NCBI GenBank assembly: GCA_020650975.1
Contig: JAIPMN010028326.1
Span: 1 to 47,129 of the forward strand
Reading direction: 5' to 3'
From: Apostichopus californicus
Taxonomy: Eukaryota > Echinodermata > Holothuroidea > Aspidochirotida > Stichopodidae
Length of the DNA: 47,129 bases
The translations under genes were made by a program, and so were the position numbers. Under the pieces are notes generated by a model, which ran no database searches, was not told the DNA's origin, and worked only from the letters and a program-made list of their open reading frames with translations. Positions 10,331 through 20,666 of this stretch are shown here, in pieces. Position 1 is the first letter of the stretch; the number at the start of each line of letters is the position of its first letter.

Positions 10331-10600
10331 TGGGGGTGTAGGCGGTTTTACACTATCTAACAGAACGTAGTGGCCAAGAACCTGAAGTATTTTTAAGGGA
10401 GGGCCCGAGGAACATGAACTTATAGCATGCTCCTCATGGTGAAACATAATTGCACCTATTAGGTGAATTTAGTGTACTTTTAATAGTAGCAAAGACTAGC
10501 GTAGGTTGTTATGACCAAGTAGACCGGTTTCTGCTCTCAACTTTTATAGGAGGAGCTTCATCAGTAGTAAGCCTTTGAATATTTTATATTCGGCATGAGC
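10331..10600 (-). mobile_element. Penelope-like element remnant, part downstream of the IS3EU-like insertion
   Basis: If the IS3EU-like element is removed together with one copy of its TSD, this stretch joins 15761 onward. On the minus strand the joined region is partly open (ALLDALIDAL..VHKNLAQKIDAFLERDAHAEYKIF) and leads to the hammerhead-like motif at 10513-10573. Assignment to the Penelope class is inferred from that motif and from the GKGLKF region at 16138-16155. Confidence 0.45.
10513..10573 (-). ncRNA. Hammerhead ribozyme-like motif
   Basis: On the minus strand the conserved core appears in order: CTGATGA (10564-10558), a helix II candidate GCTC/GAGC, GAAA (10531-10528), then C...GTC (10524-10522), the usual cleavage triplet. 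Sequence before CTGATGA (GGCTTACTA) can pair with sequence after GTC (TACTTGGTC) in 7 of 9 positions, allowing G-U. Helix III would be only about 2 bp, as reported for Penelope-like elements. The base pair next to the core in helix II is an A-A mismatch, so activity may be lost. Confidence 0.45.
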
Positions 10601-10606
10601 GTCTCG
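10601..10606. repeat. Target-site duplication GTCTCG (left)
   Basis: GTCTCG is repeated exactly at 15755-15760, on either side of the inverted repeats. Excising one copy plus the element restores continuous sequence. Confidence 0.9.
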
Positions 10607-10819
10607 TATGAAGTGCCATATGTGACAATATTATATACCATATATATTGATTATAACGAGTAATATATATTGGTTATGCATGCATATCATATATATATCG
10701 CATAACATATATATATTGTTCGTTATAACCTTTATATATTATATACTATTTTGTCATGTTCGGCGCGGTAATATATATAGATTATAAAAGTGTGAGTGAC
10801 ACGCGCGAGTGGGAGGAGC
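10607..10819 (+). repeat. Left terminal inverted repeat
   Basis: About 213 bp, highly AT-rich, with repeated TATATAT and TTATAAC units. It ends in a less AT-rich block (GTTCGGCGCGGTAATATATA, then GTGGGAGGAGC) shared with the right TIR. TATA-like sequence near 10780 could serve as promoter for the exon that follows. Confidence 0.9.
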
Positions 10820-10891
10820 TTAATTTCCTTGATTATTTGAACATTCGCGCCGCAATTAAGCCTAGGTACATGTCAATGTGTTCAACAAGTG

Positions 10892-11226
10892 ATGGAGCTT
10901 CAACAAAATAGTTATTTAGACGCCTTTTCTGAGCTCCCAAACATTTATAGTGAAGCAATTCGTTTGCAAAATACGGCAGACGAGCAAAGAGCGCATATCG
11001 TACAGGGAAGGGTTGAATCTGCGATACATTTGGTACGTGTTTCGGTAGATTACCTTCAACATCTGCCCGTTCCAGGAGATGAAGCTAATTTGATGCTTGT
11101 AAGTGGCTTACAGCAGCTCCTTGGAGCATTAGAAAATGTGCAAACCGGCTACAGTGGAGAGGCTGACGACGATATCGACTACAGTTTTCAGTGTTCGACG
11201 ATCCAAGGTGATGCAGGCCGACCACG
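10892..11226 (+). CDS. IS3EU-like transposase, exon 1
   Basis: The ATG at 10892 is the first in a clean frame of ~112 codons that begins ~70 bp inside the left TIR. The protein piece is an amphipathic helical N-domain (RVESAIHLVRVSVDYLQHL, LMLVSGLQQLLGAL) ending in DAGRPR. There the DNA reads CCACG|GTAAGA, a good splice donor at 11227. In related transposases GRPR directly precedes the DNA-binding helix-turn-helix, which here is found at 12071. Joining donor and acceptor leaves the frame off by one, so a small indel exists or the true junction differs. Confidence 0.62.
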
Positions 11227-11230
11227 GTAA

Positions 11231-12055
11231 GACTATAAGACTTGAGAGATTAATTCGGGGCATGGCCCTTAGCCTTGGCTAGGCATATAATGTAGCTGTG
11301 TAGCATAGGCCTAATATTAGGGCCTAGGCCTAACAGTGAGGCCTAGTTTAGTTTAGTAGATTAAGGGTCAGGAAGGACATTTGTCCTCATGAACGACCCT
11401 GTACCACAGATAACCCAGACTGCCAGATATGATTGTGGATGAACACCGGCTTTTCAGCCTTCTCTTCACGACCAAGTGCTCAGATGATAACGAGACAGGC
11501 GTGAACCCATCCTGCTCCCTGGACCGCCATTTAACGTCCCCATCCCATGGACGTGAGTTTACCCCATACTTCGACCACTTTCTCAAAGTCTGGGGAGGTG
11601 GAAGCAACTTGCCCGTCACCACTGTGCAACAGCCGTGCCGAACAACCTGAAGCGGAGAACCCCCATTAATTAACAACTGCAGCACATTAAAATAAACTAT
11701 GGATTGTTGGCAATCATGTGTTTTATCGGCTTTTATCAATTCCCAAAATGGCCAGCACTGTTGAAATTATTCCCTATACAGTGTTCTCCATGAAGGGTTT
11801 TAGGGTGGTCGCATGCCACCCAAGTGAAAATTGCTGCACCCCCCCCGCCCCCCCCCCTGAAAATAGCTGCCGCCCCTCTTAAAAAATCCCTCCCCTCTAG
11901 ACAATCTCAAAATGTCACATTTTGCATTTATCTTCTTTATGTCATTGCCCAAACATTTGGCTCTCAAAATGTGTGCAAAAAGTACATACATGTATGTATA
12001 GTTTAACTATTAGTATTCATTGAATTACAAATCCTTATTTCTATTCCGGTTTTGC
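11231..12055. other. Intron-like interior of the IS3EU-like element
   Basis: It contains TAGGCCTA-rich DNA (11280-11360), a 372-nt open frame on the minus strand (11368-11739) whose product I do not recognise, and a C-rich low-complexity run at about 11839-11862. It ends in a pyrimidine tract before the acceptor CCACAG at 12070. Confidence 0.5.
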
Positions 12056-12070
12056 CTGACCATGCCACAG

Positions 12071-12244
12071 TTGGAAGAACATTATCAAGTTCTTGGATCT
12101 TGGAAACAAGTGGCCTCAACACTGAATATATCATATAGAACCGTTCTTCGAAGAAGACATGAGTTCCAGATGCCTACAGTCAAATCACAGATGATGGTCT
12201 TGATGCACTAGTGCAAAGCATATTACAAATCTCACCAGATGCAG
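12071..12244 (+). pseudogene. IS3EU-like transposase, exon 2 (helix-turn-helix)
   Basis: It follows a pyrimidine-rich acceptor ending CCACAG. It reads WKQVASTLNISYRTVLRRRH, a helix-turn-helix like that of integrase-type transposases. After a one-base frameshift near 12180 comes ITDDGLDALVQSILQISPDA, the conserved segment that in the family precedes the catalytic domain. It stops at a donor-like GCAG|GTAAAG (12244/12245). The catalytic exons are missing. Confidence 0.62.
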
Positions 12245-15200
12245 GTAAAGGAGAAGTCCAAATGTAATCTATCTAATGTGACGGTACAAAATGTGACAGT
12301 ACTCTTCAGTTTTAGTAAGCATTTCATTTGAAAATGTTTTATCACTTATAGTAACCATTTCAGTTGAAAATGTTTGTATTGACCACTTAGTTTGATTCAA
12401 TTCAAAGCAAGGGGGTTGATCAGAGAAATATACATAATACATTGTCTATTACACATGAAGACCTTGTTTTATCATGAACTTCCCCTTTAAGATAAGGAAT
12501 CAGTGACAGTTGGTACTCTTGTTCTGATTAAAGGTCTGTACTTGTACTACTGTCAAATTGTAGGGAACTGTGAAAGTTCTTTTTACTGTTTTTTTTATTA
12601 GTGACATGCAAACCACTGTTTACCTTACGTTAGGCCTATAGACACTGATGTTAACTACTGTACACAAACTCACAAAGCCACATGATAATTTGGTCATTGG
12701 AATTTTTACTTGCTCAAGTCATAGAAAAAACCTAGATTGGGGAAATTCCTGAGTGCAATGTAAATTTTGTTATAGTGTATAATCCCTTTTCAAAAATGGA
12801 GAATGGAGAGGCGGGGTGTGCGACGTCATGCATTAATTCGAAGGGATTTGAGCCCAAAATTTAAAATTATACACTGTACAATAGAGTACAGTGGTAGTCA
12901 CAAGCCTCACCATCCTGTAAATTTAATTGATCATTTAGCTCATTTGTTAAACACTTGTTGTTGGCTGTTTACTCTTGAGAATTGTGCCCCTTAACATAAA
13001 GTGAGAGATCTTGGTATTTTGTTATTAAACAGAACAATTAGTTTATCTGCAATGTGGCAGGCAGTACCACCAGAATATACAGTATGGACTTTAGAACAAC
13101 TATTAATTATCGTTAGGTAAAAAATATGTCAGCCCAACTTCAACTCTTATCATAAGCAAATTGCTTTTTCCTGTAGGTCTATACAAACGGTCTTACAAGC
13201 CATGAAGACTTAAAACTGACCTTGCACATGGAGCTAGCCTAGTCAGAGCCTAGAGTTTACTAGGATGGATGCCCTCATTTTGTGCATGCATCGAAATGGC
13301 ATTGGCCCTAAATATGCCAGATATTCAAATATGGTCACCTTTGGTCAATTTACCTCAGCTCTAGACATCAGTCACCTTGATTGTTGATTGATAATGACTG
13401 AGAACAATTGGAAAGTACCCAATTTCAAGCGAATAGTGATTTTAATTAGGCTCCACCTTGGCTAGGTCACAGCTAGTAAGACCCGGCCTAGCCTAGGCCT
13501 AGTTAGTTTAGATAAGTTATTTTTTTGTTTGAGTAATAAACTAATAATAGTAAAAAAGAAAAGCATCAGGATGGACAGTCAAATACACATCAATGACCAT
13601 ATGGCAGAGAAAAAACCTGAAGACACAAAAGATCAGAACCGATTATAATGCTTAAAGTACTTTTCCAAACATTGTTAAACTCATTCACACTACTTGTACT
13701 AGTTCAAGCCTAAGCTAGTACTGTAGTACTTGCAATGCTAGTACAAGTAGGCCTCGGCTAGTGTACTTAGTAGTATTAGGCTAGGCCTATGCTATAATAC
13801 ACAACAAATACTGTGATGCACATGGCTACAAATTTCGCGGATGCAACATATAAACAAAGGCATAGGACCTAGCCTATATCTAAGCTTTCTTTAGACTTTA
13901 GCATTTTAATCGTTTAGGCCTAACATTTTAGTTAATCTAAACTAACGTTACGACTATGCTTCGCCTAGTATTAGTAAGTTTGACAAACCTGAAACGAAAG
14001 AAGGATTGGAGTGATGTGAATGTGATACAGGGCAAGCCTAGTCCTAGGCTACATAGCGTAGTACTCACCTCTCAGGGCATTTAATTCCAATTTTAACATC
14101 ATAGCGACCAAATCTTTAGACCAAGGCAAAGTGTTTACAACGCTGTAGTGCATCAGATTCACGATCGCTGGGTTTCGCTGGTCGCGCCGGAACTGAAATG
14201 CGCGGGCTTTTCTTCTAGGGAGGGTGCACGCTGAGAGATCGGCACAATTTCAACGTTCAGATCCGAATTAAACTTCTCAAACTGACCTATTTTCATGAAT
14301 ACTGCATCAAATTGGTTAAATCAACCACTAAATAGGGTATAAATGATCCAGCTAAGACTCTTAAAATATTAAAACAATCATCAAACGTAAAATTTATGTT
14401 TTATTTGCGTGCATGGCTAAGGTGAATCACACTACTTGAGAGGGAAATAGTTACGTAATATACAAGCTCACTTTCCAAACTAATAACCTTGAATGGTGCA
14501 GAGACGGCCAGTGTCCATCAGTGCACGTCCGTGCTATTAAAGGGCGGATTTTCACATGAATATGGCTAAATTAGACGATTAGACCTCCCAGGACGCTAGC
14601 GTCCTGTGAGTTTACATAGGGCAGGGAAGGGATTACCATTAAACATTGTGGAGGTATGTGAAACATTGATACTAATTTAGAATTAGGGACACCTGACAGC
14701 TCCTGAGTCCTAGGCCTGGCTATACCCAAACCCTAACATCTCACCCTAACCCCTCACCCTAACCATAGGTGTCGGTCCCTAGGGCCTATACTAAATTAGA
14801 GCCGAAACATTAATTGCATAACACAGCCATTACTTAGAGTTACTAAGTTAGACTAGGAGTAGGACTCAAGTAGGACCTAGGCCTAACGTTAGCCTAGGCC
14901 TAGGCTAGACCCTAGTCCATGATCAAGACTTAGTAATTACGGTATGTTACACAAACCTTAATCATACTAGTTATATAAAGGTGTGTGTAACGTACCGTAA
15001 TTAGGTCATGGACTAGCGTAGGCTAACTGGTTATATATCACTTTACCATAGCTAGCCTAGGCTTATAGGGCTAGGCCTAGCCTAGGGGCCCCTAAGACAA
15101 GTTGGGCTAACTCTCCAGTACAGTTATGCAATTTGTTAGGCTAAGCCTACCTGTTAGTGTTTGTTGGACGCTCTCGATCTCCCACCACTCTCATTACTTG

Positions 15201-15494
15201 TCTTGCGACAGGCTCAGCAAGCCTATTTACTAAGGAAGAAAACTCGCTTTCCGTAAAGTTATTCGACATGTTGAAAGCACTGAGTGTTATAGGTCAGTGG
15301 TTGAAAGGTTCGATAGTATATTGCGGACAGATATAACGTAGCTTATGCCCTATTCTTCTATTGCAGTACAGTGTAGGTATATACTGAAGCACTAGTATAG
15401 TACTATACAAGTCCTTTTGCCAGCGCTCCGTCGAAAAAGTTTATCAACATTACCGATCGTACACATGCTACTCGCGAACGCGATTTGCATAACG
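12245..15494. other. Noncoding interior of the IS3EU-like element
   Basis: 3.2 kb without a convincing protein. Visible items: many TAGGCCTA/CCTAGGC blocks (13480-13510, 13740-13800, 14870-15090), a perfect 14-bp palindrome GGACGCTAGCGTCC at 14590-14603, three degenerate telomere-like CCCTAA units at about 14735-14766, and a foldback at about 14885-15031. No DDE-type motif was seen. Confidence 0.5.
14885..15031. repeat. Small foldback inside the IS3EU-like element
   Basis: GTCCATGA...TAATTACGGTA on the left (14916-14943) is the inverted complement of TACCGTAATTA...TCATGGAC on the right (14993-15012). Flanking GGCTA/TAGCC blocks extend the match. The centre contains TATATAA. It may be a nested MITE. 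Confidence 0.65.
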
Positions 15495-15754
15495 GCTCCT
15501 CCCATTCGCGTGCCACTCGCACTTTTATAATCTATATATATTACCGCGCCGAACATGACAAAATAGTATATAATATATAAAGGTTATAACGAACAATATA
15601 TATATGTTATGCGATATATATATGATATGCAATATATATAGGTTATGCATAACGTATATATATGAAGTCATATATATTACTGCATAACCAACATATATTC
15701 CTCGTTATAATCAATATATATGGTATATAATATTGTCACATATGGCACTTCATA
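15495..15754 (-). repeat. Right terminal inverted repeat
   Basis: Inverted complement of 10607-10819 with small differences, and about 45 bp longer because of extra TATATAT/GTTATGCATAAC units near 15630-15680. Confidence 0.9.
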
Positions 15755-15760
15755 GTCTCG
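15755..15760. repeat. Target-site duplication GTCTCG (right)
   Basis: Exact match to 10601-10606. Confidence 0.9.
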
Positions 15761-16711
15761 TTCTAAAAATGCATCTATTTTCTGTGCCAAGTTTTTATGG
15801 ACTCATAGTGCATCTATAAGAGCATCTAAAAGAGCTTCGTGTGAACCTTGAGAGTCAGCTGATTCTTCGTTAGTACGAAACCTTCAGTTAACAAGTAAAT
15901 CTTTGAGATTTTGGGCCTTTTTTGTAGGCAAGAATCGGTTCTTTTGGAAACAGTTTGGATAATTCCGCGTGTTGCGAGATTAAGTGCCAATGTTTGAAAA
16001 GTGCTTTTTTCAAATGCGTTTGTAAACCCTTTTTTTGGCATTTTATTCTGCATGATGAAGCCGATTCTCATTTTTCATTTTAGGTCTTTCAATGACTTGA
16101 GAAAATCACTTCGTTTAGGGTTTTCTGGAGTTGCTCGGAACTTCAGACCTTTTCCTGGCGCAAAAACTCTATATTGGACATGTTTCTGTCTGATAGGTTC
16201 TTTACGAATCTTTTTGAGTGTTTCTGCTTCTTTTCGAAGATATTGGGCTTTTGAGTGACTACTTGTAGTCTATAGCTCCCTGTTGGTGGTGCGGAATTTT
16301 TCGGAGCTTTTATTAGCTCTCACTGATCGGACATGTTTGCGTTTTTAGATAACGAGGAAAAAGAAGAGCTAGATTTGCCCCAGGAGCTTCTGTATTTGAC
16401 TCTAGGTCGGTCTCGGCTCATGATTACTTTTCTACAAATCTCTCCCGTTGCCTTTTTGCCTAGCGGGATAACTCTTCTCTCCAGATTCTGCGGCGTGTTC
16501 TGCCTGCCCGTTGGAGTACTTGATTCCAATAATGAAAGAAACTCCTTCGAGTGGTTCAGTTGCCCCGTGAGTCTAGGTGGGTCTCTTTGGACCTTGAGTT
16601 GATAGGTGGCGTTTTGATCGCCGTTTATCTGGGAGATTTCTTTTATGAGAGTAATGAGCCTTGAGTGGAGCTCCTTTAGCGCATCTGTGTGGCTTCTGAC
16701 CTTTTAGTAGG
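15761..16711 (-). pseudogene. Penelope-like element, N-terminal part of the ORF, decayed
   Basis: The minus strand is open from about 16711 to 16320, with a helical, charged N-domain (DALKELHSRLITLIKEISQ) and a Ser-rich stretch. It continues through frameshifts with NLSDRNMSNIE (about 16205-16173) and FAPGKGLKFRATP (16164-16126). An NLS..LS..E followed by GKGLKF.PTP resembles the segment upstream of the reverse transcriptase in Penelope-like elements. KSTFQ at about 16008 may be the next conserved block. RT and GIY-YIG domains are absent: the sequence was later split at 15755 by the IS3EU-like element and also looks internally deleted. Family call from motifs only. Confidence 0.55.
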
Positions 16712-17125
16712 TTTCCTCTTTCAAGTGGATCCTGTTTTAGGTGAGTCCATGACTGGTTATGCCTTCTAGCAGAAAACCCTTGAGTTTTAGTCCATTTTTA
16801 CGGACGTAGTTCAGTCGGAAACCCTTTGTTTGCCTTTACGGACGTAAATGAGCAGCTGTGAACCATTGTTATTTTGGTCAGCTGATCGGTTTGGGAGTAG
16901 CTCTTTTGTTAAAGAGTTGGGTTCTGGAGAAGGCAGTGAAGTCAAACATTGACGGCCTTTGATTGGCCCAAATTTGGTTGTAGAAGCCTTTTTATGATAG
17001 GCTACAACGTGGTAACGCACACACACTCTTATGGTGTATTTTTTTAGGTTCTTTGGCGACTAAAATTTTGTGTCTTGCTCTAGTGAGACGATGGAATATT
17101 CAACGTATTTTCCATCCAAGTTTAA
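16712..17125. other. Unassigned stretch between the Penelope remnant and LINE-B
   Basis: Possible 5' part of the Penelope-like element. It contains TTTACGGACGTA twice (16797-16808 and 16835-16846). No gene recognised. Confidence 0.4.
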
Positions 17126-17741
17126 CGGAGTCCTCCGATTGGTTTGACGAGACGAAACAGGCCACTGATCTCATTGACTCGAGTGGCCCTTCCACCCTAC
17201 CCGCAGCCGCTATACCGGACACGATGCTCGCTAGTGGACCTCCTGTTCCTGACAGGGAGGTCCACTCGATCAAGGTTCACGAGGAGCTAAGAACTCTGCT
17301 AGCTCTTAGGAAAAGGGGGAACACTGCCAGGGGCCTGAAAAGACCCATATTGGGAAAACTTCGCAGGTAATGCGCAAGCCTGTCGTCCACTATTGGGACG
17401 GCGTACCCCGGATGAATATTGGAGTGAGTTACTTGTTAGGTGTGGGGGGGGGGGGGGTGTGTGGTCGTTACATAATATGGGTTGGGGGGGTTCTGTTTGT
17501 GGTTTGGAGTTGGCTTTTTGGGGCTGGTTTGTAGAGCTTTGTTGTTTTGGTTCTGTTGGCCTTTTGGTCCGTGTCCTTTTCACGTTACGTTGAACGCTGC
17601 ATTGTATACATTTGTGGGTTGGTGAGAGGTTTCTGTTTGTGGGTTTTCGGTTGGGTTTTGCCGGTTGTTTAACAGACTGGGATTGTTTTTGGTTTTGTTC
17701 ACCTTTGGTCCGTGTCCGTTTTCTTTGCACGTAAAAAGCAC
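17126..17741 (+). mobile_element. LINE-B, ORF1-only (HAL1-like) derivative, 5' truncated
   Basis: It starts in the ORF1 tail (SSDWFDETKQATDLIDSSGP, about 17130), reads open to a stop at 17368-17370 and passes straight into the LINE-B 3' UTR (TAATGCGCAAGCCTGTCGTC). It ends at 17741 in GCACGTAAAAAGCAC. ORF2 is absent. The copy at 26364-27098 has the same ORF1-to-3'UTR arrangement and the same 32-bp 3' UTR segment (CCCCGGATGAATATTGGAG) that is missing from the ORF2-bearing copy at 35227-36099. This suggests a propagated ORF2-less subfamily. Poly-G tracts lie at about 17442-17456. Confidence 0.8.
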
Positions 17742-17828
17742 GAACCCCTCCCCATCACACCACCGTCCAAAAAAGGCAGCCCCAGATAAACGGCGAAAAT
17801 CGCCTTCAACCTGAAGGCGAATATCACA
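17742..17828 (-). mobile_element. LINE-A fragment, antisense
   Basis: Matches the minus-strand LINE-A 3' part also seen at 18290-18370 and 42610-42700 (CACCACCGTCCAAAAAAGGC, then CGCCTTCAACCTGAAGGCG). It meets plus-strand LINE-A head to head near 17828, so the same sequence occurs in both orientations within 200 bp. Confidence 0.75.
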
Positions 17829-18089
17829 CTTGATCTCTTCATTTGTTTGTGTGCTATTTGGGAAAAACTTATTTGGAGGAATAGATGCGATATAGTTTTT
17901 AGGGTGAAAATTTTCCAGTTGGCAGCCAGTTCTGGAGGCGGTGAAGTGTGACATTCGCCGTTTATATGAGGCTGCCTTTTCTGGACGCTGGTGTGCTGGG
18001 GAGGGGTTCATTGCGTGCCGCTCGTCCTTATTTACTTTTTGGGCTCGCTTTACTTAAGTTTTGTTTGTTAGAATGGGATTGTTACTGGG

Positions 18090-19158
18090 CTTTTTACGTG
18101 ACCCGCCATGCGGGATACAAAACGTCACGGCCAAACGGCACTACCGAACCATCCCATACTGACAAACGAAACTCAGGTCAAGCGAGCCAAAAAAAACATA
18201 CGCCCGCCGACCTGCAGAGACAAAACGCCCAACCCCCACTCAAACATTAAAAAAACTACAAAAGGACGACCCGCACGCAGCGAAACGAAAACCCCTCCCC
18301 AGCACACCAGCGTCCAAAAAAAGGCAGCCCCAGATAAACGGCGAAAATCGCCTTCAGTTTTATGGCGTATGTCAGACTTCACCGCCTCCAGGACTGCCTG
18401 CCAACTGGCAAATTTCCCCCTAAAAACCACATTGCATCTATTCCGCCAAACATGTTTTTTCACAATAGAGCAAACAAATATAATGCGGCGTAACACCGCA
18501 ACCGAACAAACTGGAGGGTCTACCCCATATAAAATAAAGCCCTGCCCTACCGACCATGAACGGTCTCCCGTAACACGGTCGGTCCAGGTCTGGAACCACT
18601 CCCATAAGTTTACTACAAAGCAACAATGCCAAAAAACATGAGCGGTAGTCTCTAAGCTGTCACAGCCGGTCCTCGGGCACAGTCCATCACCCAATGATAT
18701 CTTTTTAGGTTGGTCACCAAGGCACCGTGTGCAATTCTCTGTGCAAGATCACGGAGCCTGCAACCATTCAGCCTTGAATGCACCGAACGCCATACTTCGG
18801 CAGAATGACGTCCCTGGACCAAAATTGCATTCAAGGCCCTATCCCGCAACGAACTGTGAACGAGGGCCGGCTGTGACAGGTCAACAGGGGGCAACTCAAT
18901 CAGAGCGGAGCAAATGACACGCACCACCCTGTTTGGAGTACTACTATGCGGTTCTCTGTTGCTAAACAGCGCCGGGACCAATCGACGCAGGTGCAAACCG
19001 CCCCAAAAACGTAGAAAATATGAACAAGGCAACCCTGGGTCAGTTACCGCTACAAACAACTGCTTAAATAACAAAAAGGTAAATTTACTTCCCAGATGAA
19101 CCACCCCTAACCCACCCTTCTCCAGCTTTTGGTACATTACCGCCCTTTTGACAAGCTC
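18090..19158 (-). mobile_element. LINE-A, 5'-truncated copy nested in LINE-A
   Basis: Inverted relative to its host, with the 3' terminus at 18090 (GCTTTTTACGTG on the plus strand) and truncated at 19158. Flanked by the 10-bp duplication TGTTACTGGG. It carries the C-terminal third of ORF2 and the complete ~200-bp 3' UTR. Confidence 0.88.
18173..19158 (-). pseudogene. LINE-A ORF2 C-terminal region
   Basis: Frame one (19158-18700) reads EKGGLGVVHLGSKFTFLL and DRALNAILVQGRHSAEVWRS, the region downstream of the RT palm. One frameshift near 18694 leads to GLCPRTGCDSLETTAHVFWH, the Cys-rich C-terminal motif (C..C...E...H.F..C) of L1/Tx1-type ORF2 proteins. The frame then runs to 18173. Apart from that shift it is well preserved, so the insertion is relatively young. 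Confidence 0.82.
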
Positions 19159-19493
19159 TGTTACTGGGTAGTGCCGTTTGGCCGTGACGTTTTGGATCCC
19201 GCAGGGCGGGTCACGTAAAAAGCACAAGTCTCCTCTTGTCAGCAGCACCTACAGATGAACTACCTTTAGCAGTTTTGGTCACTGTTCTATCCGGGTTCAC
19301 CGTAGTAAGGGAACAAAGAAACTTGTGCATTTTTTACTATCGTTGCATATTATCTGTGCCAGGAAGAAATACATTTGTCGTATTAACCAATGTGGACATT
19401 CCAAAAAGTCTGTAGGCATCTCTATCTGTACAAATATATAGTCAACAATTTCAAATAATTTCACTGTAACTTCTCATTCAGTTTCCACATATC

Positions 19494-20428
19494 TTGGCTA
19501 TAATTAAAAGTATGAGGAAATATATTCAAATAATAACAACAGCTTGTAGCAGACAACAGGATGTAAATTTGCAGAAGATTTTGGAGAGCGTCGTCATTGA
19601 GCAACTACTTTCGATTGTTCGGGATGACAGGCTACGTGAGAAATTACGTGATCTTGAAGCTGAAACCCATTCTCTAAAGCAGTTAGCCCAATGTGCTGAT
19701 CGGTTTGCGCAATGTAGGAAAAATGACAAAGCCTTTAGAAGTCGCCAAGAAAAGGGTGATGTGAGATTTTCAAGCAGAAATGAGCAGTCAAGTCAACCAG
19801 TTTCTCAGACCAATCAAGGTTCGCTAAATGAAACTGGATACCGACAAAATTGTAGGGGTGGCTTTTCGACTAACATGAGTGGCTTCACATATCGAGGCAG
19901 AGGATATACCCGCTCTGGTTTACCTAATGTACCAAATAGTGTTGAATTTTCACAAAATCGTCAGGACATTAATCCAAGGACACCTAATTTGCAAATCCAA
20001 GGTAGTTGTAGTCTTAAAACCAAAGTTGACTCTAGTAAATATGTTCATATTTGTTTGAATGCTATTCCATATCTTGCACTTTTAGATTCAGGTGCTGCCT
20101 GTTCTATGATTAACTAATTGTGTTCAAGGAATTAGGTTTCAAGGAATTCACCACATCCAATATTGATAATCTAAATTCCATAGATGGTTCTTCCTTGAAT
20201 ATTCTTGGAAAGGTATCTCTGTCAGGCATAATTGCCAATCAAGAATTTTATCATGATTTTAATGTTATGGAAATGTCAACTCCTGTCCTTCTTGGGCGTG
20301 AGTTAATTCAGAAATTTAATTTGCTGTATGATCTGATTGATTCAAAGTTTTGGTTGAAATACCAGAGTTTGCAATTTTATCCAATTGTTACTTTTAATCA
20401 TGTTCTTTCTAATTCAGGAATTCAGTAA
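19494..20428 (+). pseudogene. Gypsy gag C-terminus and aspartic protease
   Basis: The frame 19512-20114 begins with a capsid-like helical stretch (IEQLLSIVRDDRLREKLRDL), continues through a Gln/Gly/Arg-rich linker (GGFSTNMSGFTYRGRGYTRS) without an obvious zinc knuckle, and reaches the protease active site LLDSGAACSMI (about 20082-20114). A stop and frameshift there lead to 20120-20428 with the protease C-terminal half (STPVLLGRELIQKFNLLYDL). The DSG triad is intact but the gene is split. Confidence 0.85.
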
Positions 20429-20666
20429 AAAGAGAATTCTGAAGGTGTGATATTGCTTATGATCCATTTCATGTTATGCTTGAGTGCCAGTCAAGATCTT
20501 CCCAAGCCAAGCAACCCATTAAGTTGAATTCACATGAAACAGGCGGTGCTCCTATATTACCTGTCATATTGACATTTGAAAGGTAATTGATCAAAATGTT
20601 CAACAGGAACTTGCGTCCAATCAAAACGCTGCAAAACATGCCATACCCACAGGCACAACTTCTAAA

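Larger units (their letters stand above)
10607..15754 (+). mobile_element. IS3EU-like DNA transposon, non-autonomous, 5148 bp with long TIRs
   Basis: Bounded by terminal inverted repeats starting TATGAAGTGCCATATGTGAC on both ends and by a perfect 6-bp duplication GTCTCG. Inside are two exon-like pieces of a transposase of the integrase-core (IS3EU) type (10892-11226 and 12071-12244). No catalytic DDE domain is found in the rest, so the copy cannot move by itself. The interior also holds TAGGCCTA-rich DNA, a small foldback (about 14885-15031) and unidentified sequence. The 6-bp TSD and long AT-rich TIRs fit what I recall of IS3EU. Confidence 0.85.
17829..19225 (+). mobile_element. LINE-A, 3' end copy (plus strand), split by an antisense LINE-A
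   Basis: The left part (17829-18089) reads the ORF2 C-terminus and the start of the 3' UTR in plus orientation. The right part (19169-19225) resumes exactly where it stopped (TAGTGCCGTTTGGCCGTGAC) and ends in TCACGTAAAAAGCAC. Between them lies a minus-strand LINE-A flanked by TGTTACTGGG on both sides (18080-18089, 19159-19168), a clear 10-bp TSD. The 5' end is truncated. Confidence 0.85.

Noticed and set aside
11368..11739. 124-codon minus-strand frame in the IS3EU-like element as a gene
   Set aside because: No recognisable domain, no plausible start context or splice partner; kept only as unidentified sequence.
14735..14766. Telomere repeat
   Set aside because: Only three imperfect CCCTAA units separated by other bases; too short to mean an old chromosome end.
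17299..17730. 143-codon open frame on the minus strand, rich in Pro, Thr and Lys
   Set aside because: It is antisense to the LINE-B 3' UTR with its G/T-rich low complexity; no motif.
17742..18089. 5' inversion by twin priming in LINE-A
   Set aside because: The inverted and direct parts overlap in content instead of being adjacent parts of the element.
18108..18641. 177-codon plus-strand frame
   Set aside because: Antisense shadow of the LINE-A ORF2 C-terminus and 3' UTR.
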